From assembly GCF_002109325.1 (NCBI RefSeq), contig NZ_CP015348.1:2791501-2855500 (forward strand): 64,000 nt of DNA. Direction: 5' to 3'. Of the stretch, positions 44,742 to 53,416 are shown piece after piece; the stretch's first letter is position 1, and each line of letters begins with the position of its first letter. The notes under the pieces were generated by a model. It searched no databases, had not been told where the DNA came from, and saw only the letters and a program-made list of their open reading frames with translations. The DNA comes from Sporosarcina ureae. GTDB lineage: Bacteria; Bacillota; Bacilli; Bacillales_A; Planococcaceae. Both the position numbers and the translations under genes were made by a program.

Positions 44742-46067
44742 TTGAGAAAGAGAAATCGAATCATTTCAAGTGTCCTTGCGGTTTGCTTGCTGACCACAAC
44801 GGTCGGCAGTGCAGACGTATTCGCAGACTCTCTGAAAGATCTGCAGAATGAAAAAAAGGCAGCAGAAACTAAAAAGAAAAATTTGGATTCTACTATCCAG
44901 AAAAAAGAAACCCAAATACAGGAAAAGCAATCGAAAGTAGATGTGCTGATCAACCAAATTAAGAAACTGAACGACAAGATAGAAGAGACCAATCAAAATA
45001 TGGACAGAATCATTGCAGAAATGAATAAGACCAAATTAGAGATTGAAGAACTTCAAGCGTCTATTAAAGAATTAGAGATTCGTATCGAGCAGCGGGACGA
45101 AGTATTGCGTGAGCGCGTTCGTGTCATGCAAGTCAAAGGCAATAAAGTCAGTTATCTCGACGTGCTTCTTGGTGCCAACAGTTTCGCGGATTTCATTGAC
45201 CGTTTCTCCGCAGTGACGACACTGATGGACGCGGATCGTAAAATCATTGAACAGCAAGAACAAGATATGGCGCAGTTGGAAGAAGAAAAGAAACTGGTGG
45301 AGCAGAAATTAGCTGAACAAGAAGAGCGCCGACAGAAGATCCAGGCGATGAAAGATGAATTGCAGCAAAAGAAGCTAGAAAAAAGAGATGTTGTCAATGA
45401 ACTTGAAAGAAGTCAGGAAAAACTTTCGAGTGAAAAAGGACAATTAGAAGAAGAATACAGCGATACGGTTGAATTCAGCAAAACGTTGGAAAAGAAAATC
45501 GTCGCTGAACAAGAGCGTTTGGCTGAAATCGTGAGAAAAGAACAAGCGAGAAAGCTGAAACTTCAACAACAGAAAGAAGCGGCAGCAGCAGCTGCTGTTT
45601 CAGCGCAAGGCGGTTCGGCTGATTATTCAGGTCCACTCCCTTCTGTTTCGAGCGGCTTTTGGACAAAACCGACTAGCGGGACCCTCAGTTCAGGATTTGG
45701 CTGGCGCATCCATCCAATCACTAAAGTGAAAAAGCAACACCGCGGTATGGATTTAAGTGCACCCTTGGGAACTCCAGTTGTAGCAGCCGGAGATGGTGTT
45801 GTATCGTATGCAGGTAGCATGGAAGGCTTTGGGAATGTCATTATGATTACACACTCTGTGAACAATCAGATTTTGACGACGGTTTATGGACATCTTTCTT
45901 CGATCGGCACAAGCTCAGGCAAGTCGGTAGGAAAAGGTGAGTTAATAGGAGCGGTTGGTTCGACAGGTTTCTCTACGGGCAATCATTTGCATTTTGAAGT
46001 GCACGTTGGAAACTTCTCTGCCACTGGTCCAAGTGCAGTCAACCCATTGCATTACGTTTCTTTTTAA
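44742..46067 (+). CDS. Coiled-coil M23 peptidase, EnvC/FtsEX-partner-like
   Basis: The 441-residue secreted protein has a signal peptide (IISSVLAVCLLTTTVGSADVFA), a long coiled coil (residues 30-290) and a C-terminal LytM/M23 domain (about 310-441) with the metal and catalytic motifs HRGMDLSAPLGTPV and HLHFEVHV. The last His-x-His motif is intact, so it is likely an active endopeptidase. Position directly after ftsEX and the EnvC-like layout suggest it is the hydrolase partner activated by FtsEX; in B. subtilis that partner is CwlO, encoded elsewhere. TTG at 44742 follows GAAGGGAG. Confidence 0.92.
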   Translation: MRKRNRIISSVLAVCLLTTTVGSADVFADSLKDLQNEKKAAETKKKNLDSTIQKKETQIQEKQSKVDVLINQIKKLNDKIEETNQNMDRIIAEMNKTKLEIEELQASIKELEIRIEQRDEVLRERVRVMQVKGNKVSYLDVLLGANSFADFIDRFSAVTTLMDADRKIIEQQEQDMAQLEEEKKLVEQKLAEQEERRQKIQAMKDELQQKKLEKRDVVNELERSQEKLSSEKGQLEEEYSDTVEFSKTLEKKIVAEQERLAEIVRKEQARKLKLQQQKEAAAAAAVSAQGGSADYSGPLPSVSSGFWTKPTSGTLSSGFGWRIHPITKVKKQHRGMDLSAPLGTPVVAAGDGVVSYAGSMEGFGNVIMITHSVNNQILTTVYGHLSSIGTSSGKSVGKGELIGAVGSTGFSTGNHLHFEVHVGNFSATGPSAVNPLHYVSF

Positions 46068-46077
46068 TATAGCATGA

Positions 46078-46115
46078 AATGAAAACCTGCCTGAAAGGGT
46101 GGGTTTTCATTTGTT
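46078..46115 (+). terminator. Terminator after the M23 peptidase gene
   Basis: AAATGAAAACCTGCC pairs with GGGTGGGTTTTCATTT around TGAAA, with T-rich sequence downstream. Confidence 0.75.
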
Positions 46116-46140
46116 CATAAGGAGAAAAGGGGGATGAGGG

Positions 46141-46794
46141 ATGCCAGTAACGCAGTATTATCCAATCGGCTCGATTACGTTGCCGTCTTCATGGATTGCG
46201 CTCATTGCGGGCTTCATAGTTACCTATCTTTTCATTCGATTGTACGTTGGTAAAGTGCATGGCGAACGAGTTAGCAATATATTTTTCAATGTCATCATCA
46301 TTTGGAAGTTGTCCGTAGTGTTGACGGATTTTTCTATGGTTATTAAAAACCCGTTATCTATTCTATACTTTCACGGCGGCACGTTTGGCTGGATCCTCGG
46401 ACTGATCGTCGCAGGGTTATTGATAATTCGGCGAGTATATAAAGAGAAGTGGGAACGTAAAGATCAGTGGGCGCTATTACTTGCATTCATTTGCTGGCAA
46501 GGGGTCTATCAAATCGCTATGGCGTTTCTGAATGAAGGCAGTCTCCTAGCGAAAAGTGGAACCGTACTATTGTTTATCGCTATTTTTCTATTGGCATGTT
46601 GGAGCGAACGAAAGAAAGTGAATACGGTCAGCGAGCTTGCAAGTGTATTCGTAGCGGTTCATTTTCTCGTCTCGGCACTGCAAGGAAATGTATTGAATAC
46701 AGCATGGATCACGACCATTTTCATCGGATTGCTTATGTGGGCAGTAGAGAGAGTGTCTTCGCAACCAATCAGCAGAAGGGAAGAGATAGAGTGA
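46141..46794 (+). CDS. Multi-pass membrane protein, Lgt-like
   Basis: The 217-residue protein has about seven membrane segments. Its start (YPIGSITLPSSWIALIAGFIVTYLFIRL) and the stretch LYFHGGTFGWILGLIVAGLL resemble prolipoprotein diacylglyceryl transferase, where a HGG-type motif lines the active site. It is shorter than Lgt, and other catalytic residues are not obvious, so enzymatic activity is doubtful. It overlaps the next gene by four bases and probably acts with the thioredoxin-like protein, for example in disulfide or lipoprotein handling; this is inferred. GGGGGATGAGGG precedes the ATG. Confidence 0.6.
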   Translation: MPVTQYYPIGSITLPSSWIALIAGFIVTYLFIRLYVGKVHGERVSNIFFNVIIIWKLSVVLTDFSMVIKNPLSILYFHGGTFGWILGLIVAGLLIIRRVYKEKWERKDQWALLLAFICWQGVYQIAMAFLNEGSLLAKSGTVLLFIAIFLLACWSERKKVNTVSELASVFVAVHFLVSALQGNVLNTAWITTIFIGLLMWAVERVSSQPISRREEIE

Positions 46795-47378
46795 GCAAGA
46801 AAACGATTGGATATATTATCACGGCATTAATTATCGGTACGCTGATTTTCATTATGGTGCAAAATAATGCTGGAAAGAAAGAATCGGCTGAAGCACCGGC
46901 TTCACAAGTAAATCAACAAGAAGCGTTGCTTGCGGAAGAGGAAGGTTTGGAGCAATATTCACCGGCACCGGACTTTACGCTTGAAACATTGGCGGGCGAT
47001 ACGGTGACACTTTCTGAGTTAAAAGGTAAGAAAGTTATTCTGAATTTCTGGGCGACTTGGTGTCCACCGTGTAAAGCAGAAATGCCACATATGGAAAGTT
47101 TTTATTCGAAATTAACGGATGAAGATCAAGTGGAATTAATCGCTGTGAACGTTACAGAATCAGAGAAGATTGGGATTAGTGAAGTGGAAAAGTTTATCGA
47201 TTCATATGGATTGAGCTTCCCGATTCCACTGGATAAAAAGGCGGAAGTGACGCAGAAATATGGCGTGTTCTCGATGCCGACAACTTATATGATTGACACA
47301 AAAGGTCTCATAGCGCAAAAGATCATTGGACCATTGGATGAAAAAAAGTTGAATGAATTAGTCGATTCTATGGACTGA
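46791..47378 (+). CDS. Membrane-anchored thioredoxin-like protein (ResA/TlpA type)
   Basis: The 195-residue product starts at GTG 46791, overlapping the upstream stop (GTGA). It has a membrane anchor (residues 5-24) and a TlpA-type thioredoxin fold with FWATWCPPCKAEMPHM (redox pair near residue 88) and the cis-proline loop SMPTTYMID. Such proteins reduce disulfides outside the membrane, for example for cytochrome c maturation; the cytochrome gene cccB lies 4 kb upstream. A longer frame into the upstream gene is an artefact. Confidence 0.9.
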   Translation: MSKKTIGYIITALIIGTLIFIMVQNNAGKKESAEAPASQVNQQEALLAEEEGLEQYSPAPDFTLETLAGDTVTLSELKGKKVILNFWATWCPPCKAEMPHMESFYSKLTDEDQVELIAVNVTESEKIGISEVEKFIDSYGLSFPIPLDKKAEVTQKYGVFSMPTTYMIDTKGLIAQKIIGPLDEKKLNELVDSMD

Positions 47379-47448
47379 AAAAAGAGTCTGTTCTCGTGTC
47401 GTAACTTCTTGTCTACCTTCATATAGTGGAGGGAGGAGGAGGTTATGA

Positions 47449-48876
47449 ATGCGTAAGAGCAGGCTTTTTTTAGTAGGTGTATTATTGCTGATCGGCGTTA
47501 TTTGGCTGAATGGCTGCGGTAAGCAGAAAGCTGCACAAAATGAAACGATCAGTCAGCTGCCTGTAGTAGACGAAGTGTTTGAAAAGATTCAAGAGAGAGC
47601 CGTATATCCGGTCAAGAAGGACGAGCTGATTGAAGGAGCATTGCGTGGTATGACCGATACGATTGGCGATCCGTATTCTACGTATTTGACTGAGCAAGAA
47701 GCTGTGTCTCATCGCGAATCGCTGGCTGCTTCACGTGTCGGAATCGGAGCGGAAGTAACGCGTACAAATGGCAAGTATATTATTGTTGCGCCTATTAAAG
47801 GAGGACCAGCAGAAAAAGCCGGATTGCAGCCGTATGATGAAATTGTGCGTGTCAACGGTGAACGATTAGGGAATGAAACATTGCGAGACGTAGTAAATAG
47901 TATTCGCGGCAAGAAAGGGACGGAAGTGAAGTTGACGATTTTCCGGCCTGAAGCGGATAAGCATATGGAATATACGATTACCCGCGATAACATGCCTGTG
48001 CAGTCTGTATCGCATCAACTACTTGAAGAACGGGATGCTAAGCTTGGGTACATAGCGCTAAGCATGTTTGGTGAAGAGACGGCACAAGAGTGGCAAAAAG
48101 CTACGTCTGACGTCATTAAAAAAGGCGCTCAAGCGCTCATCATTGATGTGCGCGGTAATCCAGGAGGTTATTTGAAGGCTGTTTCCGAAATTTCCAGCAG
48201 TCTATTGGACGAAGATCGAACATTTGTCGTAATGCAAGATGCAAAAGGGAATTTAACCCCTGTTTCAACAGAAAAGAACGAGAACCTTTCATTCAATGAA
48301 CGATTGAAAATGATTCCAATTGTTGTCGTTCAAGATGTCGGCAGTGCGTCAGCGAGTGAAGTATTGAGTGCGGCAATCAAAGATTTAAAACGCGGATCAA
48401 TCATCGGTACTACAAGCTTCGGAAAAGGGACCGTGCAAGAAACGATGGAATTATCGAATGGCGGAGAATTGAAGCTATCGACGAATAAATGGCTAACGCC
48501 TAAAGAGAAGTGGATTCACGGTAAAGGGGTCACTGCGGATATTGAAGTGAAGCAGAATAAATTATTTACAGAGCATTTACAGATGGTGACGGACACAATG
48601 AAGGAAGGCCATTTCAATGATGAAATCGCTTATGCGCAACGCATGCTCAAAGCATTTGGTCATCGTCCAGGTAGAACAGATGGCTATTTCGACCAAGAAA
48701 CGGCAGAGGCTGTACAGGCGTTCCGCACAGAGCATGAAATCAAAGAGGGTTATGATATGGATCGAGAATTCTTTACTACGTTGAAAACGGCTGCAGAAGA
48801 ATATCGGGCAGAGCCAAAGAATGACAAACAATTGCGTATGGCGATTGATTTCCTCATCAATGAACTAGCAAAATAA
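47449..48876 (+). CDS. ctpB: Carboxy-terminal processing protease CtpB, lipoprotein-like
   Basis: The 475-residue S41 peptidase has a hydrophobic start with a lipobox-like LNGC near residue 23-24, a PDZ domain (about 100-185, PAEKAGLQPYDEIVRVNG), the protease core with the catalytic Ser in GSASASEVLSAAI and Lys in SFGKGTVQ, and a C-terminal peptidoglycan-binding domain (AQRMLKAFGHRPGRTDGYFD). Bacillus CtpB cleaves SpoIVFA to trigger sigma-K activation in the spore coat compartment. The lipobox would anchor it to the membrane. GGAGGAGG precedes the ATG. Confidence 0.9.
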   Translation: MRKSRLFLVGVLLLIGVIWLNGCGKQKAAQNETISQLPVVDEVFEKIQERAVYPVKKDELIEGALRGMTDTIGDPYSTYLTEQEAVSHRESLAASRVGIGAEVTRTNGKYIIVAPIKGGPAEKAGLQPYDEIVRVNGERLGNETLRDVVNSIRGKKGTEVKLTIFRPEADKHMEYTITRDNMPVQSVSHQLLEERDAKLGYIALSMFGEETAQEWQKATSDVIKKGAQALIIDVRGNPGGYLKAVSEISSSLLDEDRTFVVMQDAKGNLTPVSTEKNENLSFNERLKMIPIVVVQDVGSASASEVLSAAIKDLKRGSIIGTTSFGKGTVQETMELSNGGELKLSTNKWLTPKEKWIHGKGVTADIEVKQNKLFTEHLQMVTDTMKEGHFNDEIAYAQRMLKAFGHRPGRTDGYFDQETAEAVQAFRTEHEIKEGYDMDREFFTTLKTAAEEYRAEPKNDKQLRMAIDFLINELAK

Positions 48877-48879
48877 TAG

Positions 48880-48940
48880 CGGAGGCGGTCTGGCAAGGTC
48901 TTGGTGACAAGACTTTAAACGGGCAGCCTCTTTTTTTGTT
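48880..48940 (+). terminator. Terminator after ctpB
   Basis: GGAGGC with GCCTC form the outer stem and AAGGTCTTG/CAAGACTT the inner one, followed by T-rich sequence. Confidence 0.7.
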
Positions 48941-49052
48941 GTGCAATTTAGCTTAAATTGGAACTTCCTATAAGAACTCTCTCGCTATTTTCCTTCTTTT
49001 TTTGTACAATGAAGAAAAGAGCTGTAAAGACAAGCGAGAAAGGTGACAGAAG

Positions 49053-50225
49053 ATGTCTAGCGAACTATTACTTAATTTGAAAGATGCATTACTTTACTTT
49101 TTTCTGAATCCAGTCTGGCTAATCGCTCTCGTCGCTGCCTATATGCTTGGCAGTAAACGGGTAAGCCGTGAGCGAGCAGATTTCAATGTGGGCATAAACA
49201 AAGGCTCCACTGAAATGAAACACATGATTTCAGTCGGTTGGTTGCACGGTCTCGTCCTGTCGATTGTCATTGCAGGCGTTGGATTGATCGTCGACTTTAA
49301 CTGGATTGTCATTTTATCTATCGTCATGTTGCTCGTCATTGTATCGTTCTCCTTTAAGTTAGCTTCACCGATCTACTATGCAACGATCGCGTTCTTTGCG
49401 TTATGGGCACTCGATCGATATGCAGGAGACTTTTCAATCGGCACATGGTTCGTTCAGGAAGATCTGAACTTCTTCGGTACATTAGCTATTACGGTACCGA
49501 TTATTGCAGGATTGTTGTTAATTTCGGAAGGCTTATTGGTTCGTCGTCATGCGGCGCGTCATACGTCTCCCACATTCGTTCCGACTCAGCGTGGAATGCG
49601 CGGGGCAATCTACCAATCTAAATTACTATGGCTCGTACCTGTTGTGTTTTTAGTACCAGGACATATGGTAGTGGAATTCGCACCGTACTGGCCACAATTC
49701 ACATTAGGTTCGGAGCAGTTTTCATTCATTCCGGTGCCTCTAGTCATTGGATTCTCGCAACTAGTAAGATCGACGTTCCCTGATGTGCTGTTCCCTAAAA
49801 TGGGTAAAGCCATTGCTTGGCTCGGTATTGCTGTTGTTGCTGTAGGTATTGGCGCTATTTGGATGCCGGTGCTTGGTTGGGCTGCGTTGCTTGCGGGTGT
49901 ACTATGCCGTCTCTTGTTGAGCGCTATGATTTCGATTTCAGAACGCAATAAACAAGTACTATTGGTACCTCAATCCGAAGGGGTGTATGTTGTAGCGGTT
50001 CTTGGAGATTCTCCAGCAGAGAAGATGGGTATTGTCCCAGGAGATTTGATCAAGTCGGTGAATGGGATCTCAATTCACAATGAAGATGAATTGTATGATG
50101 CGATCCAAGTCAATGCGGCACATTGTCGTTTACAAGTAATCGGTCGCGATGGTGAAGTTCGTTTGAAACAGCAAGTGCTGTTCCGTCATGACCACTTCCG
50201 TCTAGGCATTGTGGTTGTGCGATAA
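49053..50225 (+). CDS. minJ: Cell-division topological factor MinJ-like PDZ membrane protein
   Basis: The 390-residue protein has about seven membrane segments up to residue 295 and a C-terminal PDZ domain (300-390, GVYVVAVLGDSPAEKMGIVPGDLIKSVNGISIHNEDEL). This is the layout of MinJ (YvjD), which links DivIVA to MinCD at the poles in Bacillus, and the position after ctpB matches. In B. subtilis swrA lies between ctpB and minJ; here it is absent. AAAGGTG precedes the ATG. Confidence 0.85.
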   Translation: MSSELLLNLKDALLYFFLNPVWLIALVAAYMLGSKRVSRERADFNVGINKGSTEMKHMISVGWLHGLVLSIVIAGVGLIVDFNWIVILSIVMLLVIVSFSFKLASPIYYATIAFFALWALDRYAGDFSIGTWFVQEDLNFFGTLAITVPIIAGLLLISEGLLVRRHAARHTSPTFVPTQRGMRGAIYQSKLLWLVPVVFLVPGHMVVEFAPYWPQFTLGSEQFSFIPVPLVIGFSQLVRSTFPDVLFPKMGKAIAWLGIAVVAVGIGAIWMPVLGWAALLAGVLCRLLLSAMISISERNKQVLLVPQSEGVYVVAVLGDSPAEKMGIVPGDLIKSVNGISIHNEDELYDAIQVNAAHCRLQVIGRDGEVRLKQQVLFRHDHFRLGIVVVR

Positions 50226-50243
50226 AAGGAGAGAACAAACAAT

Positions 50244-50495
50244 ATGCATGATTTCGAAACGAAGTTGATGCTTGCGATGTTTTTGCCGGGAATTTTAGTT
50301 GTGTTTTTTACGCGCGTGACATTTCATCACGTCGTGGGACTCATATTGACAGTGGCGCTCATTGCGGCTTCCGTTTATGCAGGATATACGCATAACTGGA
50401 TGTTGTACGTAGCAGATGCAGTGTCACTGACAGTCGGTTTTTGGCTTGCGTCACGCATGGTGAAAAATGCTCGACTTAATCAAGCCGAGGAATGA
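50244..50495 (+). CDS. csbA: Small membrane protein CsbA
   Basis: The 83-residue protein has three membrane segments and the stretch AMFLPGILVVFFTRVTFHHVVGL typical of CsbA, a general-stress protein of unknown function that precedes uvrBA in Bacillus. Here uvrB and uvrA do not follow. The ATG at 50244 follows AAAGGAG and lies 18 bases after minJ, so the two form an operon. A terminator ends the unit. Confidence 0.85.
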   Translation: MHDFETKLMLAMFLPGILVVFFTRVTFHHVVGLILTVALIAASVYAGYTHNWMLYVADAVSLTVGFWLASRMVKNARLNQAEE

Positions 50496-50498
50496 CAA

Positions 50499-50545
50499 AA
50501 GCGGTTTTCAAAGAGCAAATATGCTTTGAAAACCGCTTTTTGTTT
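50499..50545 (+). terminator. Terminator after csbA
   Basis: AAAAGCGGTTTTCAAAG pairs with CTTTGAAAACCGCTTTT around a short A+T-rich loop; the outer bases form an A/T-flanked stem. Confidence 0.85.
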
Positions 50546-50604
50546 TGTAAAATAAAAGTAACTGTTTTAACGGTCACAGCTCTGGGGAATAGTGAGAGTA
50601 AGAG

Positions 50605-50907
50605 TTAAAATAAACTATAGACAGCGAGCACGGCAATCGTGCCGATCACGACGAACATCACGTCTAGGCCAAAGAATGCGAGCGCAAAGGCAGTAATAGC
50701 TCCAATGATACCGAATAAAATATCATCTTGGATATGTAAAATAGCAGGAAATATAAGTGCACCGAGTACAGCATACGGAATATTGCGCAACACACCACTG
50801 ACGATCGGTGGCAATTCTTTACCGTCGAGAAGGGTTAAGGGAATCATGCGCGGCAGATAGGTGGCAACTGCCATTCCGAGTAACATCCACCAATAAGAAG
50901 CACCCAT
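50605..50907 (-). CDS. azlD: Branched-chain amino acid exporter small subunit AzlD
   Basis: The 100-residue protein has three to four membrane segments with YLPRMIPLTLLDGKELPPIV, RNIPYAVLGALIFPAIL and ALAFFGLDVMFVVIGTIAVLAVY, matching AzlD. AzlC and AzlD together export branched-chain amino acids or analogues. Its start overlaps the end of azlC by one base (ATG and TGA share A), implying coupled translation. Confidence 0.9.
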   Translation of the reverse strand: MGASYWWMLLGMAVATYLPRMIPLTLLDGKELPPIVSGVLRNIPYAVLGALIFPAILHIQDDILFGIIGAITAFALAFFGLDVMFVVIGTIAVLAVYSLF

Positions 50908-51641
50908 CAGTTTTCCTCCTTTTGCTCAGTAAAGCGTTCAACATTTTTATTACTCTTCGTATAAAGGATTTCGACGAAGATGGCGGAAGCGAGTGTCGCA
51001 ACCAAAATCGACCAGCCTGTAGACAATAAATTGGAATAATACAGTGCGCAGTGAATCGCAGCTGCAATTGCGGCAAGTAACACGACTTTACGGTTGCCTT
51101 TCATGGAAGGGACGAGTAGTCCGATGAACATTGCGTACAACGCAACAGACATAGCCTTTTGCAGAAACTGCGGTAAGTTGGCTCCGATGACGTGACCCAC
51201 TGCCGTAAAGATCACCCAACTGCTGTACGCAATCAACGCTACGCCAAATGCGAAGGCCGTTGTGATCTGACGGTTCTTCTGCGTCGCAAGGACCGAAAAT
51301 GTTTCATCGGTAATGCCGAATGCATAAATGGCTTTCTTCCATTTCGGTGCCGGCTCTACTTTTTCACTTAAGGCAGCTGTCATCAGGAAGTGCCGGATGT
51401 TGACGATAAATGTATTGGTGACAATGAGCCACGGTGCAACGCCTGTCGCAAGTAGGCTGAGCGCCATATATTGTGCGGCTCCAGCATAAACGAACAAGCT
51501 CATTGCAGTGGCTTCCAAAATCGAGAGGCCGGTCGTTTTAGCAAGCAGTCCGAATGTCAGCGCGACAGGGAAATAGCCAATCGCGATGCTCATGCCTGAT
51601 TTCAGCCCATGGAAAAAGGTTGTATTCACTAAGCAGCCCAT
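50907..51641 (-). CDS. azlC: Branched-chain amino acid exporter subunit AzlC
   Basis: The 244-residue protein has about seven membrane segments and AzlC features: FFHGLKSGMSIAIGYFPVALTFGLLAK, SLFVYAGAAQYMALSLLATG, NTFIVNIRHFLMTAALSEK and the GITDETFSVLA loop. It lies first in the azlC-azlD operon. The N-terminal start with MGCLVNTTFF could be a few codons shorter. No regulator (azlB-like) is adjacent. Confidence 0.92.
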   Translation of the reverse strand: MGCLVNTTFFHGLKSGMSIAIGYFPVALTFGLLAKTTGLSILEATAMSLFVYAGAAQYMALSLLATGVAPWLIVTNTFIVNIRHFLMTAALSEKVEPAPKWKKAIYAFGITDETFSVLATQKNRQITTAFAFGVALIAYSSWVIFTAVGHVIGANLPQFLQKAMSVALYAMFIGLLVPSMKGNRKVVLLAAIAAAIHCALYYSNLLSTGWSILVATLASAIFVEILYTKSNKNVERFTEQKEEN

Positions 51642-51736
51642 CTTTCTTTTACTAATCTGACAGCTAGTATACTATAACTAGACAAATTCCACAGCAGTAT
51701 GACTAAAAATTTTGATAATCGGTGAGGGTGTTGGTG

Positions 51737-52369
51737 ATGAATGAATGGCTATCGATAGATAAAGTGGAGGAATTGGCGGCGCAGTACGAGGCGCTAGGTT
51801 TTTTAATGGGATTAATTCCACCGTTCGTGGAGGCCTTCTTGCCATTTTTGCCGCTCGTCGTATTTGTTATCGCCAATGCGATCGCCTTTGGATTTTGGCT
51901 AGGCTTTGTGCTTTCTTGGGTAGGTACCGTGGCAGGATCGTATGCGGTGTTCTTGCTTGTACGTAGGTTCGGTGAAAATCGGTTTTTCTCGTTTCTCACG
52001 CGTCCTGTGAAGGTGCAGCAGTTGATTCAGTGGGTGGAGCGTAATGGCTTCGGTCCGTTATTTGTATTGATATGTTTCCCGTTTACACCATCTGCTTTGG
52101 TGAATTTGGTGGCGGGCTTGTCGAATATGAATAAGAAGAATTATTTGTTTGTATTGATGCTTGGTAAGCTGGTGATGATTATGATGATTTCGTTTATTGG
52201 GTATGATGTGCGGGCGTTGGTTACGCAGCCGGTCCGGACGTTGTTGATGTTTGTGGTGATTTTCTTGTTGTGGTTGGTGGGTAAGTGGTTTGAGCGTAGG
52301 TTGACGCGCAAGGTGGAGGATGATTTTAAGAGTTTTTCTAGTGTGCATGGTGGCGGCAAAAAAGAATAA
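51737..52369 (+). CDS. TVP38/TMEM64-family membrane protein
   Basis: The 210-residue protein has a DedA/VTT-type fold: PPFVEAFLPFLPLVVFVIANAIAFGFWLGFVLSW, GTVAGSYAVFLLVRRFGENR and FPFTPSALVNLVAGLSNMNKKNYLFV (with the re-entrant FPFTP-x loop). Members act in lipid scrambling or membrane homeostasis; the exact role here is unknown. The start is ATG at 51737, in frame with a GTG-containing upstream extension that has no ribosome site. The last part has unusually many TTG codons. A repeat-rich gap follows. Confidence 0.85.
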   Translation: MNEWLSIDKVEELAAQYEALGFLMGLIPPFVEAFLPFLPLVVFVIANAIAFGFWLGFVLSWVGTVAGSYAVFLLVRRFGENRFFSFLTRPVKVQQLIQWVERNGFGPLFVLICFPFTPSALVNLVAGLSNMNKKNYLFVLMLGKLVMIMMISFIGYDVRALVTQPVRTLLMFVVIFLLWLVGKWFERRLTRKVEDDFKSFSSVHGGGKKE

Positions 52370-52474
52370 AGGTTAACGGTTCCTGTCTCTCTTTTCTTTC
52401 GGTACAATGGAAGGAAGAGGGATGGGGATTTTTTGGTTGAAGTAGAGTGGAAGTGAAGGTGAGTGGAATAGCAC

Positions 52475-52649
52475 CGTTGATCGACGTTCCAGGCGGACGC
52501 TTTCCCGAGGGCGTGGCTTGAGCCAAGCGAACAGCGAAGGGTTCGCTTTGCCGTATTTCTGTGTACTTTACAGAAATTAAGGCATCTGTGCGGGGTCTCA
52601 AGGCGCACGCTGATCCTCCGGGAGTCGCCGCCTTCCACTTACGATCAAC
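52475..52649. repeat. GC-rich palindromic repeat, long form with inserted arm
   Basis: The ends match the 27006-27136 copy almost exactly (GTTGATCGACGTTCCAGG, CTTACGATCAAC). A middle insert of about 45 bases (AAGCGAACAGCGAAGGGTTC... TTACAGAAATTAAGGC) is extra, with its own CAGAAAT/ATTTCTG arm. Confidence 0.75.
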
Positions 52650-52776
52650 TATTTTGTGGTTCTGATTGGTGTGACGGATTACTTTCAAGAGTTTTAGTGA
52701 TAAATAATAATGTGTTGGGTCATGGCTCGACTGGTTGTTGGTGACTGATGATAGTGAGTGTCTGCTTTCTGGACCC

Positions 52777-52875
52777 GCGCAGGCACGTGGGGGATTGCCT
52801 CCAGCCATGAGCCAACTAGCGGTGAGGCTGCTAGCTGTCTCATGGCCACGGCCGACCCCGCAGTTGTGCCTGCGC
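52777..52875. repeat. Palindromic repeat, second type
   Basis: GCGCAGGCAC pairs with GTGCCTGCGC at the far end; inside CCATGAGCCAACTAGC and GCTAGCTGTCTCATGG form a second stem. It resembles the GC-rich family in overall design but not in sequence. Confidence 0.6.
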
Positions 52876-52954
52876 TACTAAGTATTTACCAAGTTCGGTT
52901 GTGGTTTATAGTAGATCAAACCAGTGACTGGATAGTACTAGTTTCTATTCTTGC

Positions 52955-53107
52955 AAAACAAGTGCCTGAACTGCCCTACCCCCAATCTAACGTAGGCGGC
53001 TGCCAGTGGTAGGCGTAGTAATGAGACAGCCAGGCGCACTTCCTGTCTGGCTCATTGCGGGAGCCATCCACCACCGCCGAAGTGGGGCCAATGCCCGCCC
53101 CACTTAC
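52955..53107 (+). repeat. Direct repeat unit A upstream of addB
   Basis: This 153-base unit (AAAACAAGTGCCTGAAC to CCGCCCCACTTAC) is about 90 percent like 53224-53376. It has inner arms such as AAGTGGGGC/GCCCCACTT. The part between the two units is A+T-rich and unremarkable. Confidence 0.8.
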
Positions 53108-53223
53108 ATAGCCAGTCAAACCGCTACCTTTGCATAAAACAAGGAAGAGTAAAGGGGTTGCAAAAACAACTACCCAACATCGTATCCTACTTACTAGTGC
53201 GAACAAAAAATCCGTGTACTCGA

Positions 53224-53376
53224 AAAACAAGTGCCTGAACCGCCCTACACCCAATCCAACGAAGGCGGCTGCCAGTGGTAGGCGTAGTAATGAGACAGCC
53301 AGGCGCACTTCCTGACTCGCTCATTGCGTTAGCCATCCACCACCGCCGAAGTGGGGCCAATGACCGCCCCACTTAC
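53224..53376 (+). repeat. Direct repeat unit B upstream of addB
   Basis: This second 153-base unit lies 269 bases from unit A and ends 40 bases before the addB start, so it overlaps the likely promoter or leader region of addB. It holds the same AAGTGGGGC/GCCCCACTT arms. Confidence 0.8.
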
Positions 53377-53416
53377 TATTCATATACACCAGCGTCAAAA
53401 GAAAGGGGAGACCGCT

